Below are positions 1 to 6,626 of a stretch of 13,746 nucleotides of DNA, piece by piece; position 1 is the first letter of the stretch, and each line of letters opens with the position of its first letter. Position numbers and translations under genes: made by a program. The notes beneath the pieces were generated by a model. It was not told the DNA's origin. It did not search any database and was given only the letters and a program-made list of their open reading frames with translations. Source of the stretch: Microcystis aeruginosa W13-11 (GTDB taxonomy: Bacteria; Cyanobacteriota; Cyanobacteriia; Cyanobacteriales; Microcystaceae); NCBI GenBank assembly GCA_009995705.1, contig JAADBR010000118.1:1-13746 (forward strand), in the 5' to 3' direction.

Positions 1-31
1 TTTCTTCCGCCAGGCTTTGGCCTGTGTCCAT
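1..31 (-). CDS. Possible 5' end of a gene leaving the window on the left (unrecognised)
   Basis: On the minus strand an ATG at 31 (or the GTG just before it) opens a frame reading MDTGQSLAEE to the window edge, with the purine-rich AAGGGG directly upstream. The same frame stays open further upstream, antisense to the truncated toxin, so the true start is uncertain. Ten residues are too few to name a family. It may equally be chance. Confidence 0.2.
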   Translation of the reverse strand, partial: MDTGQSLAEE

Positions 32-47
32 CACCCCTTGAATACGG

Positions 48-293
48 TTGTCTCTCTTATCCCTACTGCTGATTTTTCTCTCTTTGTCAACCCCTAGACC
101 TGAATATTTACGATGTTTTGAACGTTTAAAAATTAATCCTCGTAATCATCCTAATATAAAATCTCTCAAAGGTGAGTTATCAGGTTATTATCGTTATCGA
201 GTAGGTGACTATAGAGTTATTTATGAAATTAATGATGATTTAAAACTGGTAACGATAATTTTTATCGCCCATAGAAGTAAAGTTTATGAATAG
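48..293 (+). pseudogene. Truncated RelE/ParE-type toxin remnant
   Basis: The C-terminal two thirds matches the RelE/ParE superfamily of ribosome-dependent mRNases or gyrase poisons: LKINPRNHPNIKSLKGE, then YRYRVGDYRVIYEI, then the closing strand IIFIAHRSKVYE. This R-x-G-D-Y-R-V-I-Y core is characteristic of the family. The N-terminus is wrong. The only available start is TTG at 48, the first 15 or so residues are a hydrophobic Leu/Ser-rich stretch unlike the usual first strand and helix, and an in-frame stop lies at 39-41. About 20 to 25 normal N-terminal residues therefore appear to have been replaced. No antitoxin gene lies on either side. I read it as a toxin gene truncated at its 5' end by a rearrangement near position 90 and probably inactive. 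The family call is strong; the pseudogene status is inference. Confidence 0.65.
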
Positions 294-318
294 CTGAAAT
301 AAAAATTAAGCAGCCAAT

Positions 319-352
319 TCTGTAGGGTGCGTTAATGGAATGCAACGTACCT
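319..352. repeat. Dispersed TGTAGGGTGCGTT repeat
   Basis: TGTAGGGTGCGTTAATGG begins at 321 and is followed by a partly inverted copy (GGAATGCAACGTACC). The same core appears in reverse orientation at 9418-9434 and 9786-9802. It is part of a small dispersed repeat family in this genome and lies in the 128-bp spacer downstream of the toxin remnant. Confidence 0.5.
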
Positions 353-421
353 TATAAATTCACCCTTAAATATGTTTGAAAAAAGCATTGTTTCCAAAAA
401 TACTTCATTTAAAACACTCAA

Positions 422-2017
422 TCAAGCCCGAATCACAGTAATTCTATATTGATTTTCCGTCACCAGAACCTCAGTTGATAACCTTTCTTCCATTGGTAAG
501 GCATTTTTCCGCCTATCAAAGATAAATAACCAACCAAAATCTAAACCCAAACGTGCTAAATAAGATTCTAATTGTTCAATTCCATCAGCTTGGGGATCGC
601 GTTTTTTATCCCGCCATACTTTCAATTCAATTCCTAAAATTACATCTTTATAACGCAAACATAAATCCATTCTATCACTAGCAATTGCATATTCCCTTTC
701 TAAAACTCCCCCACCATTAACCACACGATGTAAAAAAGCCATTAATACTATATGTGGGGCGATTTCATGGTAAGCAGCACTACTTAATAAAGGTTCGACC
801 TGTTGTCGCCAAAACTTGAGAAATGCTGTTAATAAAGCATCAATATTTAATTCACCTGTTGTAGTCAACCAACTAGGACTAATTAAAGGTAAACTGTCCT
901 GAGTTCCTTGTACTAAAACGCGGGGAATAACTTCACGATAAATGGGGTTAGAAATAACTAATCCCCCCATCGGATCACGTCGTAATAATCCTAAATCTAT
1001 TAAATATTGGCGATCATCTGCTAGGGTATCTGGTAAGGTTTGCCCTGCTAAAATCGGTTCAATAATGTTTTTCACTCGTTTTTCTCTGAGTTTTTCCGCT
1101 AAACTATCTAAATGAGTATCCTGACGATTAATTAATATTTCTTTGGCTGTTAAAATGTGTTTTTTGGTAATAGTAATATTTCTATCTTTTACCATTTTTT
1201 CTACAATTTCTTTAGCTAAAGCATTGACTAGCCAAGGTTGTCCTTGTGTTAAATCATAAGCTGTTTCTATTGCTTCTGATGTGAAAATTTGTCTGGTTGC
1301 TGCTGTATGTTGTTGATATAATTCTCCCACTTCTGCAAGATTAAAATTTCGCATGGTCAGAGAAGCAACTTTTATATTAAAAGGACTAGATGTATTTAAT
1401 CTATCACTACCTCCCGATGCTACTTTATAATCTCTCACATCTCGTAAACCAATTAATACTACTGATGAGGGAAAATTTTCTGGACGTTTAGGAAAACCAT
1501 CTCTTAACTGTCGTAAAACTGATATTAATGTTTGGTCTTGTAAAGAGTCAATTTCATCTATAAATAATACTATGGGACGATTGATAGCTTTTGCCCAACC
1601 TCTTAAAAAAGCCTTAATTCTGCTTCCTGGTTCTTCCTGTTGCCATTGTTTAGCAGCTGGTTGTAATTCGGTCGGTAAACTATCCTCAATTGTATTATAC
1701 CAAGTTCCTAAAATTGCTAATTCTGCGGCAGTAGGATCACGATTAAATGCACTTCCTACTTCTAAGGATACCATGACTGCGGCATAATTTCCAGTATCGG
1801 TAAGTTGTTGTGCTAGAGCTAACATTGCTGTGGTTTTCCCCGTTTGTCGTGGTGCGTGAAGAACAAAATAACTACGTTGTTGAATTAGCTCCTCTAAATC
1901 TGGTAATCGTACTGTGGGAGAGAGCATATAGTGGATATCGTTGGAACAGGGACCGGCAATATTAAACCAGCGAGTCATAGAATTTTGGTAATAGGTGAAC
2001 TCTTTAAGTTTAGACAT
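422..2017 (-). CDS. AAA/STAND-like ATPase with C-terminal PD-(D/E)XK nuclease domain
   Basis: 531 aa. The N-terminal P-loop ATPase has a Walker A motif APRQTGKTT (residues 55-63, K61), a Walker B motif IVLFIDEID (149-157) and a sensor-like GLRD (190-193). Residues 230-370 look like the helical lid and winged-helix region of archaeal-type ATPase_2/STAND proteins. The C-terminus (about 440-505) carries a PD-(D/E)XK nuclease signature: D451, then E464-x-K466 in GIELKVW, and a Q482-x3-Y486 helix. Both active sites look intact, so an ATP-gated nuclease is likely, though its substrate is unknown. It lies 35 bp downstream of the PIN toxin gene on the same strand and probably shares its transcript. 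The start ATG at 2017 has only a weak Shine-Dalgarno. No membrane segment is visible. A defence or mobile-element role is inference. Confidence 0.8.
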   Translation of the reverse strand: MSKLKEFTYYQNSMTRWFNIAGPCSNDIHYMLSPTVRLPDLEELIQQRSYFVLHAPRQTGKTTAMLALAQQLTDTGNYAAVMVSLEVGSAFNRDPTAAELAILGTWYNTIEDSLPTELQPAAKQWQQEEPGSRIKAFLRGWAKAINRPIVLFIDEIDSLQDQTLISVLRQLRDGFPKRPENFPSSVVLIGLRDVRDYKVASGGSDRLNTSSPFNIKVASLTMRNFNLAEVGELYQQHTAATRQIFTSEAIETAYDLTQGQPWLVNALAKEIVEKMVKDRNITITKKHILTAKEILINRQDTHLDSLAEKLREKRVKNIIEPILAGQTLPDTLADDRQYLIDLGLLRRDPMGGLVISNPIYREVIPRVLVQGTQDSLPLISPSWLTTTGELNIDALLTAFLKFWRQQVEPLLSSAAYHEIAPHIVLMAFLHRVVNGGGVLEREYAIASDRMDLCLRYKDVILGIELKVWRDKKRDPQADGIEQLESYLARLGLDFGWLFIFDRRKNALPMEERLSTEVLVTENQYRITVIRA

Positions 2018-2052
2018 TTTTTATGCTCTTGATACATTACTAAAACCACCAG

Positions 2053-2472
2053 CTAATGAGAGTTGGTTAATTCGGCAATTAATTGTTCAGGAGTGATGAT
2101 TCGTGGTGTGACAATGGGGAAATCTTGAGGATTACGGGTAATAATTGCATCTAATTGATTAACTACCGCAGTAGAGTATTGAATAGAATCTTCAAAATCC
2201 TGAAAATTGGTTGTGAAAGCCATTATAATTGCAGCCTGATTTACTGTAGCAATTTGACAAAAATTAATTAACTGCTTTAAATAAGTAAGCGTCCAATCTC
2301 GACCTCTTGCCTTACGGATAATATAATACAAATCACTAAAAGTTGAGGCGGAAATATAACCTGCAATTGTGCCTTTTTCAATTAGTGATAAAACTTGTTC
2401 ACTTGCATTCCAAAAAGGTTCTCTCTCTAAGGCATTATCAATAATGATATTAGTATCTATCAGGATTTTCAC
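2053..2472 (-). CDS. PIN-domain toxin (VapC-like ribonuclease)
   Basis: 139 aa, a normal length for a single-domain PIN toxin. The N-terminus ILIDTNIIID supplies the first catalytic acid (D6) and the conserved Asn. D47 (SDLYY), D92/E94/D95 (QDFEDSIQYS) and D108/D117 (DAIITRNPQDF) supply the remaining acidic positions of the metal site. PIN toxins are Mg2+-dependent RNases that usually cut tRNA or rRNA and are neutralised by a cognate antitoxin. The start is GTG at 2472, overlapping the antitoxin stop as GTGA, with a strong AAGGAG located 11-12 bases upstream inside the antitoxin gene. This indicates translational coupling. The fold assignment is firm; the RNA target cannot be read from sequence. 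Confidence 0.88.
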   Translation of the reverse strand: MKILIDTNIIIDNALEREPFWNASEQVLSLIEKGTIAGYISASTFSDLYYIIRKARGRDWTLTYLKQLINFCQIATVNQAAIIMAFTTNFQDFEDSIQYSTAVVNQLDAIITRNPQDFPIVTPRIITPEQLIAELTNSH

Positions 2473-2753
2473 AGGTTATATTTCTCCTTTAAATATTCAT
2501 ATTTAGCTTGATCTGGATCAAAGTCTGCCGGAATGGCAGGGGCATTTTCAAATAAACCCTGAAATGCTTTGATCCTAGATTTTCTTTTTGGTGTTTCTGG
2601 TGCTGGTTCAGTGGTTGGGGTTGTGGAATGATCAAGGGTGTCTGTGGCTGCCCAAACTACAATTTCCACGTTTCCGGGGGGTAAATTCAGGGGTTCGGTA
2701 ATCAGCAAGTTACCAGATTGATCAATTTTTCCTTTGAGTTTGTATGCTTGCAT
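2469..2753 (-). CDS. AbrB-like antitoxin of the PIN toxin
   Basis: 94 aa from the ATG at 2753. An upstream in-frame start at 2807 would add 18 residues but runs through the probable promoter, and the family N-terminus fits MQAYKLKGKIDQSGNLLITE. Residues 4-34 (G-x-I-x-x-x-G-x-L-x-I then LNLPPGNVEIVV) resemble a swapped-hairpin AbrB/SpoVT DNA-binding module. A Pro/Thr-rich linker spans about 40-58. The C-terminus (about 60-94, IKAFQGLFENAP then FDPDQAKYEYLKEKY) is the likely toxin-wrapping segment, common in cyanobacterial antitoxins paired with PIN proteins. It overlaps the toxin gene by 4 bp. Such antitoxins usually repress their own promoter together with the toxin. Confidence 0.75.
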   Translation of the reverse strand: MQAYKLKGKIDQSGNLLITEPLNLPPGNVEIVVWAATDTLDHSTTPTTEPAPETPKRKSRIKAFQGLFENAPAIPADFDPDQAKYEYLKEKYNL

Positions 2754-2761
2754 GATGTTTT

Positions 2762-2807
2762 TTATAATACTCTGTTTTTGTATCATATCATAGTGAACAA
2801 AATTCAC
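2762..2807. promoter_or_regulatory. Divergent promoter region with operator-like dyad
   Basis: The 76-bp spacer between the antitoxin gene (minus) and the Uma2 gene (plus) contains the dyad GTGAA-N5-TTCAC at 2793-2807. On the minus strand it also has a -10-like TATTAT (2763-2768). No clear -35 is seen. The dyad suits autoregulation by the antitoxin. This is position-based inference. Confidence 0.35.
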
Positions 2808-2829
2808 GCTCTAAATTTGGGTTTAAATT

Positions 2830-3414
2830 ATGATAACTACACTAATCGAACGAGAAGCAGAACCAATTTTAATTAGTGACTTAACCTGGAGAGAATTTAA
2901 AGCTGTTGAACAGCTAATTGATCGCCCAGGGTTAAGGTTATCTTTTTCGGATGGAGTTTTGGAGATTAGAAAAATGCTAGGAAAAAAATACGAAACTATC
3001 AAAGAACGTATTGGTGCTTTACTAGAAATTTATTTAGAATTTTTGGGATTAGATTTTACTCCTACTGGTTCTGTCACCTTAGAAAATGAATTTGAAAAGG
3101 TTAAAAGAGAAGGTGATAAATCCTATGAGTTGGGAGCCAATAGAAAACATCCTGATTTAGTAATTGAGGTGGTTGTTAGTAGTGGAGGAATTAATAAACT
3201 AGAAGCATACAAACGGTTACAAATTCCTGAAGTTTGGGTTTGGATGAATGATGAGTTATTGTTTTATAGTTTAGGAAATGAGAGATATGAGGCTGTTAGT
3301 AAATCGCAACTTTTACCGAGTTTGGATGTGGATTTATTGATGCGTTGTATTGGTATAGAAAATCATGCTCAATCCCTGCGGGAATTTAGAGCAGGGATAA
3401 AAATTACGGGTTAA
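2830..3414 (+). CDS. Uma2 family (DUF820) PD-(D/E)XK endonuclease-like protein
   Basis: 194 aa, normal for the Uma2 family, which is strongly expanded in cyanobacteria. Visible hallmarks are FSDGVLEI (39-46), an early helix with E59/E66, GDKSYEL (95-101) giving the metal-binding D96, PDLVIEVVVSS (108-118) with D109 and E113, and K123/Y127 in INKLEAYKRLQIPEVWVW. The fold is that of a restriction-like nuclease, but the biological role of Uma2 proteins is unsettled; mobile-element and DNA-processing roles have been suggested. It is transcribed divergently from the toxin-antitoxin cluster. The upstream region has no strong Shine-Dalgarno (AATTTGGGTTTAAATT). The ORF looks intact. Confidence 0.8.
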   Translation: MITTLIEREAEPILISDLTWREFKAVEQLIDRPGLRLSFSDGVLEIRKMLGKKYETIKERIGALLEIYLEFLGLDFTPTGSVTLENEFEKVKREGDKSYELGANRKHPDLVIEVVVSSGGINKLEAYKRLQIPEVWVWMNDELLFYSLGNERYEAVSKSQLLPSLDVDLLMRCIGIENHAQSLREFRAGIKITG

Positions 3415-3421
3415 CTTAACA

Positions 3422-3571
3422 GTGGCAGAATGCCGAGAATTAAATTCTCAATATTCCATCAAAAGGTAACAAGTTTTTAACCGTTTCATCGCCTCCGTAT
3501 TATTAGAAGAAAGACGAGCAGGTAATATTCCTGCTTGGGAAGAAATTAGAATTGTAAGAGAAAGGATTTAA
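3422..3571 (+). pseudogene. Degenerate gene fragment with internal stop (unrecognised)
   Basis: One frame reads MAECRELNSQYSIKR from a GTG at 3422, meets TAA at 3467-3469, then continues for 33 codons to TAA at 3569. The last stretch contains RRAGNIPAWEEIRIVRER, whose composition is that of a real protein C-terminus rather than spacer DNA. There is no start codon or Shine-Dalgarno for the second part. I read it as the remnant of a small gene disrupted by a nonsense change. I do not recognise the family. Confidence 0.35.
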
Positions 3572-3580
3572 TAGCGATAT

Positions 3581-3675
3581 TATACTAAATCCGTTGAGTA
3601 TAGGCTACATATCAGGATAGGCAAGAGGCAAAAGGAGGAATAGATAATCAGTCTTTAATAACTGGATTTAGTATA
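3581..3675. repeat. MITE-like element with 12-bp perfect terminal inverted repeats
   Basis: TATACTAAATCC (3581-3592) is the exact reverse complement of GGATTTAGTATA (3664-3675), and the inner bases CCGTT/AACTGG continue the pairing imperfectly. The ~95-bp interior has no ORF. The ends begin and end in TA, consistent with the TA target duplication of IS630/Tc1-mariner-type elements, so this is probably a non-autonomous derivative of such a transposon. No transposase is present in the window. Confidence 0.6.
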
Positions 3676-3708
3676 AGTATTTCATATATGTTGATTGAGA
3701 AACCCTTA

Positions 3709-3776
3709 CCCGGTAATACTTCTATGTTTAGTCATTCTCAATAAGGCTGTCCTTATTCCGGTGACTAATTACCTGG
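3709..3776. repeat. Nested long hairpin (three stacked stems)
   Basis: Three inverted repeats are nested inside one another. The outer is CCCGGTAA/TTACCTGG (3709-3716 with 3769-3776, one mismatch). The middle is TTAGTCA/TGACTAA (3728-3734 with 3762-3768). The inner is AATAAGG-CTGT-CCTTATT (3740-3757), with a 4-nt loop. It lies between the end of the left accessory region and the glycosyltransferase stop. It could be a folded RNA, a terminator for the minus-strand operon (no clear T run), or a palindromic mobile repeat. Confidence 0.5.
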
Positions 3777-3794
3777 CAAGTTCGCAGCTTTCTT

Positions 3795-3850
3795 TTCACT
3801 GATTACTGTTTACTATTCACTGATTACTGTTCACTGATTACTGATCACTG
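3795..3850. repeat. CACTGATTACTG tandem/dispersed repeat, copy 1
   Basis: Repeated TTCACTGATTACTG units (three near-exact copies plus partial units TTTACTATT and ATCACTG) lie just downstream of the glycosyltransferase stop. The same motif family recurs at 6221-6268, 6515-6553, 8790-8886 and 9223-9276. It is non-coding and always sits at gene boundaries. Confidence 0.65.
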
Positions 3851-3855
3851 AAAAA

Positions 3856-5058
3856 TCAACTCAATAACCAGTCTAGATGATCCTGTAAACATTGTTTGAG
3901 GTCGTAGCGTTGCTTGATAGTTTCCCTGGCATTTAAACGCAGATTTTGCCAACCCTGGGGATAATTTAACACTTCATCCACGCGATCGGCTATTTGTTGG
4001 GGAGAAAAGAAATCCACTAATAAACCATTTTCCCCATCAGTAATTAATTCTCGCACGGGGGGAGTATCGGAACCAATCACCACACAACCCATAGCCATAG
4101 CCTCTAACATTGACCAAGAAAGCACAAAAGGACGGGTAAGATAGATATGGGCGGCCGATGCCTGTAAAACCTGTTTATATTGACCGTAGGGCAGAGAACC
4201 GGTGAAATGCACCCGGGATAAATCCAAAGAAAGGCTTTCTAACATCAATTGTTTATAGGTTTTGCCGTCCGGTAGAGTTTTCCCATAAGCGACCCGATCC
4301 TCCCCGACAATTACGATATGACAGTTAGGCCGACGGGCTAAAATTAGGGAAACAGCCGTCATAAATTGGGGAAAACCGCGATAGGGTTCCATTCCCCGGG
4401 TTGCATAGGTGACAACCTCCTTAACACCCGATAAATCTAAACCTATCTCTGGAATCACTAACTGCACATCGGGACGGGGACAAAAATAGTCCGTATCGAT
4501 GCCATCGTGTAAAACCGTCAGTTTCGAGTGAAATTCGCGGGGAAATTGTTGTTTTTGCCAGATAGTCGGCGATAAACCTCGATCGCAACTGACCAGATCG
4601 ATCAGGATTGGCGCATTTTTAATTCTAATCCGGGCCTCGGCATCAGCATTAAGGGGATCCGCCGGATCAAAATCAGCATCGGAACCATGGGCATGATAAA
4701 ACCATTCAAAATAGGCTAAAAACTTAGTTTTTTGGAAAATATCCTTGATAAATAGACCCGGCCCCCAGCCAGAATGTGCATAGACAATATCGGGATAAAA
4801 TCCTTGATTTTTCAGTTGTTGGCAAACAGCATAAACCGCTTGACCTTGTAAAACCGCACTTTCAAGGGGACGGACATAATGATGGGTTTGGGGAGAAACA
4901 GCGCGACTTTCCTTGTAAATAAATTTTTTTACCCCCGCTATCTCTCCCTCTTGCCTGGTAGTGCCGAAAATCACTTGATTTCCGGGGTCTTGAGCTAAAA
5001 CCGTGATTAAATGGCGAAATTGGGCGGGAAAATTGGAATGAAGGAATAAAAATTTCAT
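3856..5058 (-). CDS. GT4-type (group 1) glycosyltransferase
   Basis: 400 aa with the two Rossmann domains of GT-B enzymes. The N-terminal acceptor domain starts MKFLFLHSNFPAQFRH and includes YAHSGWGPGLF (93-103). The linker is VLHDGIDTDYF (182-192). The C-terminal nucleotide-sugar domain has VVTYATRGMEPYRGF (215-229), HIVIVGEDR (247-255), HFTGSLPYGQY (284-294) and WSMLEAMAMGCVVIGSDTPPV (315-335) ending in GENGLLVDFF. The second Glu of the E-x7-E motif is E319, but the first position is F311, as in a cyanobacterial subgroup with PFVLSW in this place. No signal peptide or membrane segment is visible. The product is probably a cytosolic enzyme building cell-surface or lipid-linked glycan; donor and acceptor cannot be told. 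It starts 13 bp after the aroC stop and is probably co-transcribed with it. Confidence 0.85.
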   Translation of the reverse strand: MKFLFLHSNFPAQFRHLITVLAQDPGNQVIFGTTRQEGEIAGVKKFIYKESRAVSPQTHHYVRPLESAVLQGQAVYAVCQQLKNQGFYPDIVYAHSGWGPGLFIKDIFQKTKFLAYFEWFYHAHGSDADFDPADPLNADAEARIRIKNAPILIDLVSCDRGLSPTIWQKQQFPREFHSKLTVLHDGIDTDYFCPRPDVQLVIPEIGLDLSGVKEVVTYATRGMEPYRGFPQFMTAVSLILARRPNCHIVIVGEDRVAYGKTLPDGKTYKQLMLESLSLDLSRVHFTGSLPYGQYKQVLQASAAHIYLTRPFVLSWSMLEAMAMGCVVIGSDTPPVRELITDGENGLLVDFFSPQQIADRVDEVLNYPQGWQNLRLNARETIKQRYDLKQCLQDHLDWLLS

Positions 5059-5071
5059 CGCGGGTAAAGGT

Positions 5072-6172
5072 TTAGAAAAAGCGATCGCTAATCGTACATT
5101 GTCCCTGAAAACGGAGCAGATGATCGCATAATACCAAAGCCATCATCGCTTCCACCATCGGGACGGCCCGGGGTAAAACACAAGGATCGTGTCTTCCTTT
5201 GGCTGCCAGGGTGGTTTCTTCCCCGGTGCGTGTCACGGTTTTTTGTTCTTTACCGATAGTCGCGGTGGGTTTAAAAGCGATGCGGATAATAATATTTTCA
5301 CCGTTACTAATTCCCCCTTGGATACCTCCCGAACGATTGCTAGTGGTGCGAATTTCCCCGTTATCATCGATAAAATACTCGTCATTGTGTTCGCTGCCGG
5401 TTAAGAAGGTTCCCGCGAATCCCGATCCGATTTCAAATCCCTTACTCGCGGGTAAAGACATCATACCTTTAGCTAAATCGGCTTCTAGCTTATCAAAAAC
5501 GGGTTCTCCTAGACCTTTCGGCACATTTCTGGCTACACATTCCACCACACCGCCGATCGAGTCCTTATTCAGGCGAATTTGGTCGATCAGGGCGATCATT
5601 TTGGCGGCCATTTCCCCGTTGGGACAACGCACCATATTACTTTCCACCTCGTCGAGGGTGACGGTGTTGGGGTCGATGATTGCCTCAATATCTTTAATTC
5701 GCTTCACATAACCGATAATCTCGACGTTATAGACAGATTTAAGGATTTTTTTAGCGATCGCTCCTGCGGCCACCCGGCCGATGGTTTCCCGGGCCGAGGA
5801 TCTGCCTCCTCCTTTCCAGTTGCGAATGCCGTATTTTGCTTCGTAGGTGGCATCCGCGTGGGAAGGTCGGAATTTCTCGGCCATTTCGTTGTAATCCTGC
5901 GAGCGAGCATCCTGATTCCGCACTAAAATAGCGATCGGTGTACCGAGGGTTTTGCCTTCAAAAACGCCAGAAATTATCTCACAAATGTCATTTTCCCGAC
6001 GCGGGGTCACGATTCTGCTTTGTCCCGGTTTGCGACGGTCTAAATCGATTTGAATCTCCTCTTCGGAAATTTCTAAGCGCGGGGGACAACCATCGATAAC
6101 CACTCCTACCCCACCCCCGTGAGATTCTCCAAAAGTGGAAACCCGAAATAGTCGTCCGAAAGTGTTACCCAT
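5072..6172 (-). CDS. aroC: Chorismate synthase
   Basis: 366 aa, full length for the family. Chorismate synthase converts 5-enolpyruvylshikimate-3-phosphate to chorismate using reduced FMN, the last step of the shikimate pathway leading to aromatic amino acids, quinones and folate. Diagnostic motifs are all present: [15 protein letters not shown] (14-28, catalytic H18), [16 protein letters not shown] (45-60), [15 protein letters not shown] (101-115, H105), [18 protein letters not shown] (121-138), [12 protein letters not shown] and the C-terminal [18 protein letters not shown]. The ATG at 6172 gives the standard MGNTFG N-terminus. The glycosyltransferase follows 13 bp downstream. Upstream is a repeat-filled 454-bp spacer shared with divergent sfsA. 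Confidence 0.97.
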   Translation of the reverse strand: MGNTFGRLFRVSTFGESHGGGVGVVIDGCPPRLEISEEEIQIDLDRRKPGQSRIVTPRRENDICEIISGVFEGKTLGTPIAILVRNQDARSQDYNEMAEKFRPSHADATYEAKYGIRNWKGGGRSSARETIGRVAAGAIAKKILKSVYNVEIIGYVKRIKDIEAIIDPNTVTLDEVESNMVRCPNGEMAAKMIALIDQIRLNKDSIGGVVECVARNVPKGLGEPVFDKLEADLAKGMMSLPASKGFEIGSGFAGTFLTGSEHNDEYFIDDNGEIRTTSNRSGGIQGGISNGENIIIRIAFKPTATIGKEQKTVTRTGEETTLAAKGRHDPCVLPRAVPMVEAMMALVLCDHLLRFQGQCTISDRFF

Positions 6173-6220
6173 AATTTCAATATCTACTAAGCCTCAAGCT
6201 TTTATTGTACCTGAGCGGTT

Positions 6221-6268
6221 ATCAGTTATCAGTCTTAAGTAGAAAATTGCCGTTTTCTTGTCACTGAT
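6221..6268. repeat. ATCAGTTATCAGT palindromic repeat, copy 2 (left half)
   Basis: ATCAGTTATCAGT (6221-6233) is followed by AAGTAGAAAATTGCC and GTTTTCTTGTCACTGAT. Twenty-two bases at 6247-6268 are identical to 8837-8858 in copy 4. The matching right arm, ACTGATAACTGA, lies at 6541-6552, so the two may be the outer ends of a ~330-bp unit between aroC and sfsA. Confidence 0.6.
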
Positions 6269-6514
6269 GCCATTTTTCACAAGTAATCGCAGAGATGGTT
6301 AATTTCCCTTACCCCCACAACCAAAGGGAGAGGGGAGTAAAATGCCGGCTCTCTTATTCTTTATGTGATAAGTTTAACCTATATAATACCGATCAATCTT
6401 TGTGTCCTTTGTGGTTCGTTCCATTTGCTCGCCCGCAGGACTGTATTTTATAATACATTTTACCCACCAAACCCAAGAGGATAAAATGCCTGCTAGGAAT
6501 AAAGGGAAATAGTA
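6269..6514. other. aroC-sfsA spacer interior, no gene recognised
   Basis: No ORF with a start, Shine-Dalgarno or recognisable protein is seen on either strand. There are two similar short stretches (GGAGTAAAATGCC near 6332 and GGATAAAATGCC near 6478) and a small A/T hairpin GTATTTTATAATAC near 6445. Promoters for aroC and sfsA must lie in this spacer, but I cannot place them convincingly. Confidence 0.4.
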
Positions 6515-6553
6515 TGATTACTGTTTACTGATCACTGTTCACTGATAACTGAA
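6515..6553. repeat. CACTGATAACTGA repeat, copy 3 (right half)
   Basis: GATTACTGTTTACTGATCAC then TGTTCACTGATAACTGA. Its last 12 bases are the reverse complement of the start of copy 2. It lies 70 bp upstream of sfsA. Confidence 0.6.
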
Positions 6554-6626
6554 AGGTCTCCTGCCTTCAGGTTAAGCTCCCAAAAAAAGGCTATTCTTTA
6601 CCTTAATATAGCCTGGCGAAAATTTG

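Noticed and set aside
3795..3850. CRISPR-like repeat array
   Set aside because: Units are 12-15 bp, directly adjacent without unique spacers, and belong to the dispersed CACTGATTACTG family.
5189..5926. Several plus-strand and one minus-strand ORFs of 68 to 170 codons inside aroC
   Set aside because: They are frame shadows of a strongly conserved gene, with low-complexity or atypical translations.
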